DNA from: Cryomorphaceae bacterium
Lineage (GTDB): Bacteria; Bacteroidota; Bacteroidia; Flavobacteriales; Crocinitomicaceae
DNA: 29,366 nt
Direction of reading: 5' to 3'
NCBI GenBank assembly: GCA_021298235.1
Contig: JAJTDX010000053.1
Coordinates: 1 to 29,366 of the forward strand
How positions within the stretch are numbered: position 1 is the first letter of the stretch; every line of letters starts with the position of its first letter. A model generated the notes under the pieces. It ran no database searches and was not told the origin of the DNA. It saw nothing but the letters and a program-made list of their open reading frames with translations. Made by a program: the position numbers and the translations under genes. Shown here one piece after another: positions 1-7,712 of this stretch.

Positions 1-492
1 TGCAATCACACATTTTAACAGCTGCTTTTCGCTCAAATGAAATAAACTCTCGTTTAATTGTCTTTGAACAAACTCCATTTCATTCGCCGCCTGTCTAATT
101 TCAAAGGGTTCGCCGCAACAGAAAACAGGCATGATTCCCGAATCAAGAGCTACATCAACCTTTTTCTTTAGAAAAGAATGATCTTCATGGAACAATGCCC
201 TTCTTTCCGAATGTCCGATCAGAACCATGTCTGCTCCTGCATCTTTTATCTGAAGAACAGATACTTCGCCGGTGTAAGCTCCTTGTTCAAGCGGGTAAAA
301 ATTTTGTGCCCCTACCCGCAATTTGGAATCAGATTCGCTCACATACTGAATGTATGGAAATCCAGGGAATACTCCAACTTCCGAATTAACAGGAGCAACA
401 TAGGTATGAAGTTCACTAACAAGCGATTTTACCTCTTTGCTTGTGAGGTTCATTTTCCAATTGCCGTAAACACGTTTTATTCTGACTGACAT
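1..492 (-). CDS. tpiA: Triosephosphate isomerase, N-terminal part (cut by window start)
   Basis: Glycolytic and gluconeogenic enzyme interconverting dihydroxyacetone phosphate and glyceraldehyde 3-phosphate in the cytoplasm. I translated the minus strand from the ATG at 492 and obtained 164 residues open at base 1. It starts MSVRIKRVYGNWKMN, which holds the family GNWKMN motif with the catalytic Lys, and contains GHSERR near residue 95 with the electrophilic His. The sequence leaves the window at KCVIA, just before the YEPVWAIGTG block that carries the catalytic Glu, so about 85 residues of a normal ~250-residue enzyme are missing only because of the window edge. It lies downstream of a terminator that closes the long chemosensory operon, so it is probably transcribed from its own promoter between 493 and about 530; a weak TATCTTCA is the best box I see there. 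Identification is secure. Confidence 0.96.
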   Translation of the reverse strand, partial: MSVRIKRVYGNWKMNLTSKEVKSLVSELHTYVAPVNSEVGVFPGFPYIQYVSESDSKLRVGAQNFYPLEQGAYTGEVSVLQIKDAGADMVLIGHSERRALFHEDHSFLKKKVDVALDSGIMPVFCCGEPFEIRQAANEMEFVQRQLNESLFHLSEKQLLKCVIA

Positions 493-518
493 AGCATGAA
501 ATAACCCGTTGAAGATAC

Positions 519-552
519 AAAAAATAAAAAAGGGAACCTCAAAGGCTCCCTT
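519..552 (-). terminator. Rho-independent terminator closing the chemosensory operon
   Basis: Read on the minus strand, a stem GGGAGCC / GGTTCCC (550-544 with 538-532, one G-U wobble, extended by two A-T pairs) with a five-base loop is followed by a T-rich run to 519. On the plus strand the wobble becomes an A-C mismatch, so the hairpin is oriented for minus-strand transcripts. It begins 20 bases after the stop of the 573-1040 gene, the last gene of the operon, and sits just upstream of tpiA. Confidence 0.8.
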
Positions 553-572
553 CTAGATTAAACTTATCAAAT

Positions 573-1040
573 TTAATTCTCTACTGCAAACATTCCTACA
601 CCGCAACCTTTCGCGGCTCCTTCGAATTCGAAAAACAAAGCAAACGTTCCTGTCGTTTTGCAGTTAAAATCCACATAAGGAAAGTGTTTCCCTGTTGTTT
701 TATTGAATGAAGTTGCTAACAGCACCGATTTCTTTTCATTCTGATAAATCGACATAATCATTTTGGTTTTGTTCTCCGGATTATTAATCGGTAATAATCG
801 ATACTTCAACCCTGATTTCAAGGATATCATAAAAAAATCTGCCGGGGGATCCGTTGGTGTTCCACTGGACAGAGAAATTCTATAATCTTTGATTAATTTG
901 AAAGGAACTACTTTAGTTAGTCCAACTGCATACTCCTCTTCTCCCGTACATTTTCCTTTCATTTCAGCAGACTCACGAAAGGAAAACATTAATAATCCCA
1001 CAGAAATGAGAAAGGAAACTAATAATAAATTCTTTTTCAT
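573..1040 (-). CDS. Small secreted protein of unknown function
   Basis: 155 residues with a clear N-terminal export signal: two lysines then a hydrophobic stretch (residues 5-21). The mature part has no membrane segment and looks beta-rich, with alternating hydrophobic and polar residues, three cysteines and the C-terminal sequence KGCGVGMFAVEN. There is no lipobox cysteine at the end of the signal, so it is probably periplasmic or secreted. I do not recognise a named family. It is the last gene of the chemosensory operon, 6 bases after the lipoprotein gene, and is followed by the terminator at 519-552, so it should share regulation with the ABC exporter and lipoprotein and may be part of their envelope complex or a cargo. 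That role is inference from position only. Confidence 0.75.
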   Translation of the reverse strand: MKKNLLLVSFLISVGLLMFSFRESAEMKGKCTGEEEYAVGLTKVVPFKLIKDYRISLSSGTPTDPPADFFMISLKSGLKYRLLPINNPENKTKMIMSIYQNEKKSVLLATSFNKTTGKHFPYVDFNCKTTGTFALFFEFEGAAKGCGVGMFAVEN

Positions 1041-1046
1041 GATCTG

Positions 1047-1949
1047 TTATTTTAAAAGTTCATCTCGCATGCTAACAGTGGCATCGATAACCGCATTAAT
1101 TTGATTTTTGGTTGCGTGGATTTTCGTTTCACTTTTGTCCACAAAAATAAGTTCACCATTAATCTCCTGCATTTCGGGCTCACGAATGATTTGCTCGATT
1201 TTAATGTTGTCATATAGTTTTTTCAATCCCGACATTGAGGAGGAAAGTTTTAAAAAGTATGGATCTGACTCTGCCTTCTTCAATAAACCAGCAAGTTTTT
1301 CCACACTTTCCTTCTGTTCTGCAACTCTATTTTTCATTTCATCTGTCATCTTACTCTTCGCAAGATTCGAAATGATATAAGAACCTTCCAACCATGTTCC
1401 AAGTACGATCAAAATAGACAACTCATTGCGGCCTTTGTTTCTAAAATGTGCCTCCATTTTGTTAAAAGATTCGGTGGACATCTGAAGCAATGAATCTGCA
1501 TTGGAAGAATTTTTTGCCATACTTATCATTCGATCAAAATCAAAGAACTGGTCGATCTCAAGATCTTTAGAAAGCATGCGTATCGCTCCAAGGTAATCCA
1601 TCGCGATAAAGGACTTCTCATAAATATTAATGTACCCCATGTCTCCACCAAATGCTCCCATGGCAAGCGCTTTGTCATAATTTGAACCGAAACGCTCTAA
1701 ATTTTTTGTGGGTATTAGGATGCTGCTTGAAAAGGGATTTCCGGCATTTTTAATAACCAATGAGGTCTCAATAGGTGAAGGAAAAGACTGAATAAGGAGA
1801 TCCAAATCTTCTTTACTTATCTTCAAATTCATCTTTTTCGAATTCAGGGAATCTTCCAATCCATTCGAACCGGAATTTGAACAAGATGTGGAAACACCAA
1901 AAATTAGGATCATCAATGAAAGAGCAAGTAGAAAACGGTTACAGTTCAT
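1047..1949 (-). CDS. Predicted lipoprotein of unknown function in the exporter segment
   Basis: 300 residues. The N-terminus has a hydrophobic signal (residues 6-19) ending in VSTSC, so Cys23 is the likely lipidated residue; the -3 position is Ser rather than the usual Leu/Val, slightly weakening the lipobox. No K-(D/E)-type surface-export signal follows the Cys. The rest is soluble, and the second half is helical with charged heptad-like stretches (about residues 215-265). I recognise no domain. The gene begins 11 bases after the ABC exporter stop and ends 6 bases before the small secreted protein, so it probably works with that exporter at the periplasmic face of one of the membranes. This is inference from gene order. 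Confidence 0.78.
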   Translation of the reverse strand: MNCNRFLLALSLMILIFGVSTSCSNSGSNGLEDSLNSKKMNLKISKEDLDLLIQSFPSPIETSLVIKNAGNPFSSSILIPTKNLERFGSNYDKALAMGAFGGDMGYINIYEKSFIAMDYLGAIRMLSKDLEIDQFFDFDRMISMAKNSSNADSLLQMSTESFNKMEAHFRNKGRNELSILIVLGTWLEGSYIISNLAKSKMTDEMKNRVAEQKESVEKLAGLLKKAESDPYFLKLSSSMSGLKKLYDNIKIEQIIREPEMQEINGELIFVDKSETKIHATKNQINAVIDATVSMRDELLK

Positions 1950-1960
1950 TTTTTCAGGAT

Positions 1961-4951
1961 TTATTTACGTTTGTTAAAGTTCATTTCCAAAAGACGTTTT
2001 AAGACGTCAAAATACAGCGCGACGAAAGTACCCAGAATGAATATCCAGATCACGATCACGTTATACCAAAAAGTCGGAATTGTTTGTCCAAAGATTGTCT
2101 TGACCGGAACATACATTAAAGCTCCTTTCAATTGAAAATTTGGATCGAGATGATCGCGCACAAAGACAAAATCATAATTCTGAAAAACTACATTGTCTTG
2201 TATAAAATAACGGTTCTTTGTAGTTGTATTCTGAACAATTTCCGAGATATCCTCATTGTCTGTTTCATTTTTTTCAGCAGTCAATACGTCGGCTCCAACC
2301 TTATTTTCGAGGAGAAAAATATGCTCATCCTTCATTCGCGACAATTCATTCTGTCGTTCCTGATAATACTCTTTGAGCTCATCAATTAATGTTTGAGCCT
2401 GCGCTACAGTCAAAATTTTAATTGGACGTTTCTTATCTTTCGGGAGGGATTTTCGTGAGAACTCAAACCTCAATGTGTTGACAATCGTATCTGAGGCTAA
2501 CTTTTGCGTTTGATTTGTTAAAAGATCCTCAAGATAAGGCAACAAATAAGATGTGCGGTAATTGTACTCACTTATCAACTGATCGTACTCATAAAGTCGA
2601 CTTTCGTATGCGTTTGATGTGAATTGTCTAACCATTGCAGCTTCGTAAGCCCAGTTTGAAACCATTCCTTTTGAAATTACAGGAACCGTATTCCCACCAC
2701 CAACTGAAGGATTGAGGTTTTCGAACTTGAACATTGCGCCGCCCAAGATCATTTGTGGAATTACTATGAGCGGAATAATCACATAAATTGTTACGATACT
2801 TTTGAAACTAGAGGACAATAACAAGCCTAAAACATTCCCAAAAACAAAAACAGAAAAGATTAATATCCAGTAATAAGTAAAATTATCTTTAAGTCCGATA
2901 ATGCTGTTTCCTACAGCACAAAGCAAGAAGGACTGGATCAATGACAATATCATTAAATAAGTGAATTTCGACTTCAAATAACTCATTCTGGAGAGTCGAA
3001 GGAATTTCTCACGCTTGATGATTTTCTGATCTTTAAAGATCTCCTCTGCACTAATAGAGAGCCCTACAAACAAGGCCACGATAACCAACATGAATATGTA
3101 GGCCGGAATATTTTGATTGGAAGCAAACGAATAACTCTTACCTCCATTTGAAGAACTACGGATTATAAAACTAAGTAGTGCTGCTAGTACAGGAGCCTCA
3201 AGTAAGGCAATTAAGACGTACTGTTTATCTCTAAGTCGAGCTAGGATATCTCTTTTGAAGAAAATTGCAAACTGTCGAATTCTACCGGGTATTTTAACAC
3301 TGCTCAGTTTCTCCTGAACCTTTGATGTGTCTTTCTTCGGTTGGGGAATTTGCTCCTTGTAAAAAGCATTCCATTGTTCGGGACTAATCTTTCTGGTTTG
3401 TGTGTAATTTCCAAAATCATCGATTGCTTTGTCCTCCAGCGTATCGAAAATTTGTTCAGGATTTACATTACCACAAGTTCCACATTCACCAATCTCCTGA
3501 TTAATTTGATGCGTGAGTGTTTTAAAGTAAATGACTGCTTCAATCGGATTTCCATAATAAACTGGAAAACCACCTACATCGAGAATAAACATCTTATCGA
3601 AGAGTTTATAGATCTCACTAGACGGTTGGTGAATGACTACAAAAATGAGTTTGCCGGTCTGTGCCAACTGCTTCAGAAGGTTCATTACGTTCTCCGAATC
3701 CTTGGAAGAAAGTCCTGAGGTAGGCTCATCTACGAAAAGTACCAGAGGTTCTCTGAGCAACTCCAGCGCAATGTTCAAGCGTTTACGTTGACCTCCCGAT
3801 ATTTTTTTATTGAGCGGTGAGCCGACTTGAATATCTTTTATCTCAAAAAGACCCAGATCACGAAGAACCTTCTCAACTCGTTGTTCGATTTCTTCCTTAC
3901 CCCATGAAGCATTTATAAGTTTTGAATTGAAGTACAAGTTTTGGTAAACGGTCAACTCCTCCATCAACAAATCATCCTGCGGAATGAAACCGATGTTCGC
4001 CTTACTTTCAGGAGTGTTTATAGGAAAACCGTTCAACCGAACGTCCACCTGATCAGTAGGATCCAATCCGGAAAGTACATTCAGCAACGTTGTCTTTCCT
4101 GCTCCGGATCCACCCATTATGCCAAAGAGCGTTCCTGATTCCTCAATGATCTCTATTCCTCTAAGTGCTACTTTACCATTGGGAAACTTGTAGGATTCAA
4201 TCGTGCCATGAAAGATGAATTGTTCTACTTTATCGCGTCTTCTTAAGTCACTGAGTACTTCACTGTGGAAAATAGATGCCTTAGGAGTTCGTATGGTCGC
4301 GCCATCACTGACAACGTATGTTTTTCCTTCTTTGATCTGTAGACCATTCAGGTTAACATTGGCTTCATTTCTAAAGCGGAAAAGTAGAATTCCAGCGGAT
4401 TCAACCCAACAAAAATAAAGCAAGCCGAGCAGGCCTTCTTTCTGTATGCATTCGTCGCTTGCTACAGGATGAATGCTTTTGTCTAGATACCGCTGAAAAG
4501 AAGAATTTGTAAGAACAGAATTGTCATCTCGAGCAGCAGAAAAGGCATGAATTGCTTTAAACTCATCCTGATCGATCTTGAAGACATCTCCAATAGTCTT
4601 CAACAACTCCAAACGCAATTGAGAGATCTCTTCAGTGATGTAAACAAACTCTGCAATGCGCAGAAGAACAATGGATTTTTGTTTTTGCGAAAGCGTTTTG
4701 TTAATCTTTTTACAGATAGATAAAGTTCGGACCGAGTCTTTCACGGAGGTCCTGCTCACATCACCAGTAGGCGACGGTTCCTGATTCTTGTAATCTATAT
4801 ATTGTTCGTAGTAATTATCGAAACGATCTCTTGAGATCTGAGACAAGAGAAATTCCTTCACGTATTCATCATGAATAGTTTGTCCGCCATCATCCTGTTT
4901 ACTCAGAATGGCGAACAATTGCATGAGGGCTTTCAGTATCTCTTCACTCAT
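1961..4951 (-). CDS. ABCG-like ABC exporter with TerB-like N-terminal region and large ectodomain
   Basis: 996 residues, ATPase and membrane domain in one chain. Order: a helical region at about 1-125 resembling TerB (acidic QDDGG start, second half around LRIAEFVYITEEIS); a beta-rich segment at about 160-245; an ATPase domain with Walker A GGSGAGKTT near 278-286, signature SGGQRKR near 387 and Walker B VLFVDEPTSGL near 405; then a membrane domain with about five segments between 579 and 742, a long polar ectodomain (about 745-955) and a last segment near 960-982. The ABCG-like order (ATPase before membrane domain, VDEPTSGL) suggests export, perhaps of a lipid or polymer; the substrate is unknown. 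It lies 11 bases after the SiaC gene, followed closely by a lipoprotein and a secreted protein. The TerB-like/beta-rich N-terminus is the likely place for cytoplasmic control by the Sia switch (inference). Confidence 0.85.
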   Translation of the reverse strand: MSEEILKALMQLFAILSKQDDGGQTIHDEYVKEFLLSQISRDRFDNYYEQYIDYKNQEPSPTGDVSRTSVKDSVRTLSICKKINKTLSQKQKSIVLLRIAEFVYITEEISQLRLELLKTIGDVFKIDQDEFKAIHAFSAARDDNSVLTNSSFQRYLDKSIHPVASDECIQKEGLLGLLYFCWVESAGILLFRFRNEANVNLNGLQIKEGKTYVVSDGATIRTPKASIFHSEVLSDLRRRDKVEQFIFHGTIESYKFPNGKVALRGIEIIEESGTLFGIMGGSGAGKTTLLNVLSGLDPTDQVDVRLNGFPINTPESKANIGFIPQDDLLMEELTVYQNLYFNSKLINASWGKEEIEQRVEKVLRDLGLFEIKDIQVGSPLNKKISGGQRKRLNIALELLREPLVLFVDEPTSGLSSKDSENVMNLLKQLAQTGKLIFVVIHQPSSEIYKLFDKMFILDVGGFPVYYGNPIEAVIYFKTLTHQINQEIGECGTCGNVNPEQIFDTLEDKAIDDFGNYTQTRKISPEQWNAFYKEQIPQPKKDTSKVQEKLSSVKIPGRIRQFAIFFKRDILARLRDKQYVLIALLEAPVLAALLSFIIRSSSNGGKSYSFASNQNIPAYIFMLVIVALFVGLSISAEEIFKDQKIIKREKFLRLSRMSYLKSKFTYLMILSLIQSFLLCAVGNSIIGLKDNFTYYWILIFSVFVFGNVLGLLLSSSFKSIVTIYVIIPLIVIPQMILGGAMFKFENLNPSVGGGNTVPVISKGMVSNWAYEAAMVRQFTSNAYESRLYEYDQLISEYNYRTSYLLPYLEDLLTNQTQKLASDTIVNTLRFEFSRKSLPKDKKRPIKILTVAQAQTLIDELKEYYQERQNELSRMKDEHIFLLENKVGADVLTAEKNETDNEDISEIVQNTTTKNRYFIQDNVVFQNYDFVFVRDHLDPNFQLKGALMYVPVKTIFGQTIPTFWYNVIVIWIFILGTFVALYFDVLKRLLEMNFNKRK

Positions 4952-4962
4952 TTTCTAACGAA

Positions 4963-5340
4963 TCAGATTCCAACAATCGTGAAAGGTACCTCCACTAATT
5001 CAGAGTATTCTTCTGCAGCCTCTTCCATGTCTGTGTCGCGTTTGTCATAATTCCAAACGATTTCAATAGTATTGCTCCCACCCGTATGTATATCCTCCAG
5101 GCGCATGAGAATATCAAGAATCAACTTGGAGGATGCTGTATTGAAATATTCTAGGTTCACAATGAGTTTGTACTCCCCTCCCGGTGTTTCCTCCAGTTGG
5201 TCAAGCCAGTCCATGACCGGGGCATAAAAAGTTGTAACGTCTTCAGGTAACGATCTTCCGGAGATCTTCATTTCTTTTGCATCCGGAGAAAAATCAATTT
5301 CAGGGGTATCCTCTGTTTTTGCTATATACAATTTTTCCAT
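4963..5340 (-). CDS. siaC: SiaC-family regulatory phosphoprotein (DUF1987)
   Basis: 125 residues, the normal size for this family. In Pseudomonas aeruginosa SiaC is phosphorylated by SiaB and dephosphorylated by SiaA, and the unphosphorylated form activates the diguanylate cyclase SiaD. Family features seen here are the FSPDAKEMKISGRSLPED start, the LEYFNTASSK strand-helix junction and a C-terminal half with WNYDKRD and EEAAEEYSE. Counting from the ATG, the Thr of NTASS is residue 68, the number I recall for the phosphosite of P. aeruginosa SiaC. No SiaD (GGDEF) is in the window. The gene lies between the SiaB kinase (10 bases upstream) and the ABC exporter (11 bases downstream), so its partner may be different here, possibly the exporter (inference). 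The family call is strong; the symbol is by homology. Confidence 0.9.
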   Translation of the reverse strand: MEKLYIAKTEDTPEIDFSPDAKEMKISGRSLPEDVTTFYAPVMDWLDQLEETPGGEYKLIVNLEYFNTASSKLILDILMRLEDIHTGGSNTIEIVWNYDKRDTDMEEAAEEYSELVEVPFTIVGI

Positions 5341-5350
5341 AATCCTTAAA

Positions 5351-5902
5351 TTAAATCGAAGGTACTTTGTTAATGCTTGCTTTCAGTGTAAAATAATTAT
5401 ACTCGTTAGAATCGATGGCAAAAATACCATATTCCAACTTGTTTTCAGATTTTCTTGCCATATCAATAAATCCCAGACCGGCTCCTCCAACCTCAGAAAT
5501 CCGAGAGTTTAATCGTGCTTGCTTGTAATATTCTTTGAGCTCATCGGCATTCAAGGAATTAACCGTATCAATCTTTTCCGTGACCACGTCCACCTTATCC
5601 TTGCGAATCGGATTCCCAGTAACCACGTTGAAATCATTTTCATTCTCAATCAGAACAAAACAAGATTCAACGATTTTGTCTTGTTCTGAAGTAAATTGAT
5701 GTTTTGTTATGTTTTGGAGCATTTCCACCATAACGTTGAACATTTTTTTCTTAACGAGATCATCCACTCCTGTAGCTGTTAACTTGCCTTCAGCATAATT
5801 CAACATTGACTTGACAATGTCCTGATTGAATTCCCCCGAGTATACAAGAACTGCGTTCTGATGGTTCATGATCGTATGAATCTGTTGCAGCGTAGATTCC
5901 AT
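5351..5902 (-). CDS. siaB: SiaB-family protein kinase (DUF6272), canonical copy
   Basis: 183 residues. SiaB proteins are small kinases with a GHKL-like ATP-binding fold that phosphorylate SiaC. An N-box-like helix MFNVMVEMLQNITKH is at about 57-71 and a glycine-rich ATP-lid motif SEVGGAGLGFIDMARKS at about 136-152, so ATP binding looks intact. The C-terminal strands (YGIFAIDSNEYNYFTLKASI) complete the fold. It directly precedes siaC (10 bases), the expected kinase-substrate pairing, and follows a diverged paralogue by 13 bases. No membrane segment is seen, so it is cytoplasmic. Its likely job is to keep SiaC phosphorylated, opposed by the receiver-PP2C phosphatase two genes upstream. Confidence 0.86.
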   Translation of the reverse strand: MESTLQQIHTIMNHQNAVLVYSGEFNQDIVKSMLNYAEGKLTATGVDDLVKKKMFNVMVEMLQNITKHQFTSEQDKIVESCFVLIENENDFNVVTGNPIRKDKVDVVTEKIDTVNSLNADELKEYYKQARLNSRISEVGGAGLGFIDMARKSENKLEYGIFAIDSNEYNYFTLKASINKVPSI

Positions 5903-5915
5903 GAGCAGTTGGTTA

Positions 5916-6446
5916 TTAATTGTTAATTATGGTTATTTCTAGAACTAAAAAATGGTTTGGACCATGATCCTCAATGCGGTATTTCATATTGCCCTCTGAA
6001 CGCAATCGAATGTCAGTGAGTGCAAGAAAATCTCTTTGTTCCAACGTAAGTTCTTGTCTACTGGAAAGGATCTCATTTTTCCTAGAGCGGATCGTATCCT
6101 CATCCATAAGTAGAAAGTTACTAAAAAGGCTATCCAATCGATCTTTTCTTTCACCTTGGAGGAGCGTTCCTACCTCAATCAAGTATCCATTTTCAATGCG
6201 ACGAATAAGTAACACAGAATCTTTTCTGGACGCATTAGACTGTTCTGAGGAACAAATGTTTTGAACACATTCTACCACTACGCCAAAAATTTTGTTCTTG
6301 ATGGTTACGTCGATTTCCTCTCCCTCGATTTTTCGTTCGACAATCGTTAAAACCGACTTGGAGAGCAGATCCTCAAAATTATCTCTCAAGGCAATCAGAT
6401 AATTGCCGTCGGACATGACTTTTTGTAATTCAAGTGTATAATTCAT
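5916..6446 (-). CDS. Diverged SiaB-like protein lacking the glycine box
   Basis: 176 residues, similar in length and layout to the SiaB copy downstream: N-terminal strands, an N-box-like helix KIFGVVVECVQNICSSEQ near residues 52-69, a strand with LLIRRIENGYLIEVG, an extended helical region and terminal strands (FLVLEITI). Where the other copy has GGAGLGF this one has a charged helix-like stretch around LTLEQRDFLALTDIRLRSEG, with no Gly-x-Gly motif. It therefore looks like a paralogue that has lost normal ATP binding and may act as a binding partner or antagonist of the true SiaB (inference). The ATG follows the phosphatase stop with no gap (TAAATG), and the next gene starts 13 bases later. 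I see no frameshift; the frame is open and the C-terminus matches the fold. Confidence 0.75.
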   Translation of the reverse strand: MNYTLELQKVMSDGNYLIALRDNFEDLLSKSVLTIVERKIEGEEIDVTIKNKIFGVVVECVQNICSSEQSNASRKDSVLLIRRIENGYLIEVGTLLQGERKDRLDSLFSNFLLMDEDTIRSRKNEILSSRQELTLEQRDFLALTDIRLRSEGNMKYRIEDHGPNHFLVLEITIINN

Positions 6447-7712
6447 TTAAACTTGTAATCCGATTAATAAAACATCATCCACTTGTTTATTGGATCCCTT
6501 GTAGGCTTCAAAAACACTGTGAACCTCATCCCGAAGTTGGTTCATGGGCAATTTCGAATTCGCGATCAAGAACTCCTTAAGGCTCGCAGACATCCATTTG
6601 ATATTTTCCGGTCCGCCAACCTGATCAATAATACCGTCAGAAAATACAAAGACACGATCACCTTTTTGAAGCTGTATTACTTGATCCGAATAGGTGTTAC
6701 GATTACGGTACTGCATGCCTCCAACTGGAAACTTATCCCCTTTAAAGACTTCAAGCTCTCCATTTCGAACAAGAAACAAAGGCAAATGTGCTCCGGAAAA
6801 AATAAGTTCACCTTTGGAAAAATTCACTCTGCATAATGCCGCATCCATACCGTCGGCTGCTTTATTTCCCTCAGCATCTTGCTTCAGCGTGCTCACAACA
6901 GAACGATGCAGTTCCAGAAGTATTTCGGCGGGCGTTTTGCAGTTTTCACCATTCATGACAATTGAATTGAGAAGAAGGTTCCCGATCATGGACATCATAG
7001 CGCCCGGAACCCCATGGCCGGTGCAATCTACAGCAGCAAAATATACGAATTCATTCTTTTTTAGCATCCAAGGGAAGTCACCACTGACAACATCCTTTGG
7101 TTTGTAATATACAAAATGGTCGCCCAAAGCATCCTGAAAAACCTCATCGGATGGAATGATCGATTGCTGTATACGAAGAGAATAATTAATGCTATCAAGG
7201 ATTTTTTTACTCTGTTCCTCGATGACCGCTTTCGAAGCTTCAAGTTCCTTTTTTAAACTTCTTTCTCGAAAAGTGGCAGTGATCAAATGTGCATTGGTTT
7301 CAGACAGTTCCTCTACCTGCATTTTTTGCATATTTAACTCTTCACTTAGGGATCGCTGTTTCTTTTCATAGCTAAATATGGTTCGAATCAAACTTGCCAA
7401 GGCGAATACATCCGTACGCTTCTTGTGAGCATAAAAAATGTACTCGTCTTCCGCATCCCCGATTGATTCGGAAAGCAGAAGAACGGGAGTTCTGTATACA
7501 GCATGAACAGATGAGATGAGGTCAGACGCATTACCCAGCCTGGTTTCATCCATAACATAAAGTTGGGGGGGCTGAATTTCCAGTTCTTTAAGCACCATAT
7601 CCACATCAGGTCCAAAGTCGCTCACCCGATAATCATCCCCGAGAATGGAAAGAACCTCCTCTGCGATACCCGGATCGGAACCGATAAACATTATTCGTTT
7701 TTGCCCGGTCAT
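6447..7712 (-). CDS. Receiver-coiled-coil-PP2C (SpoIIE-type) phosphatase, SiaA-like
   Basis: 421 residues. The N-terminal 110 residues look like a response-regulator receiver: SDP at 12-14 in the acidic position, Asp55 (YVMDET) as phospho-acceptor, Ser in LLLSES and Lys in HKKRTD. A helical, probably coiled-coil linker (about 112-185) leads to a PP2C/SpoIIE domain with the metal-binding Asp in VVSGDF near 212, DCTGHGVPGAMMSM, GMDAALC, GAHLPL, SDGIIDQ and a terminal DDVLLIGL. P. aeruginosa SiaA, the phosphatase for SiaC, has a membrane sensor region; here a receiver takes its place, so input may come from CheA. The start overlaps the cheC stop by 4 bases and the next ATG follows the stop directly. 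Likely substrate: phospho-SiaC encoded three genes downstream. Domain calls are firm; the receiver input is inference. Confidence 0.88.
   Translation of the reverse strand: MTGQKRIMFIGSDPGIAEEVLSILGDDYRVSDFGPDVDMVLKELEIQPPQLYVMDETRLGNASDLISSVHAVYRTPVLLLSESIGDAEDEYIFYAHKKRTDVFALASLIRTIFSYEKKQRSLSEELNMQKMQVEELSETNAHLITATFRERSLKKELEASKAVIEEQSKKILDSINYSLRIQQSIIPSDEVFQDALGDHFVYYKPKDVVSGDFPWMLKKNEFVYFAAVDCTGHGVPGAMMSMIGNLLLNSIVMNGENCKTPAEILLELHRSVVSTLKQDAEGNKAADGMDAALCRVNFSKGELIFSGAHLPLFLVRNGELEVFKGDKFPVGGMQYRNRNTYSDQVIQLQKGDRVFVFSDGIIDQVGGPENIKWMSASLKEFLIANSKLPMNQLRDEVHSVFEAYKGSNKQVDDVLLIGLQV

Noticed and set aside
3341..3718. Plus-strand open frame opposite the ABC exporter (also those at 2132-2389, 4215-4418)
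   Set aside because: Antisense shadows of a clearly coding gene, with no recognisable protein features.
5916..6446. Frameshift as the reason for the missing glycine box in the SiaB paralogue
   Set aside because: The reading frame is open end to end and the C-terminal strands match the fold in the same frame.
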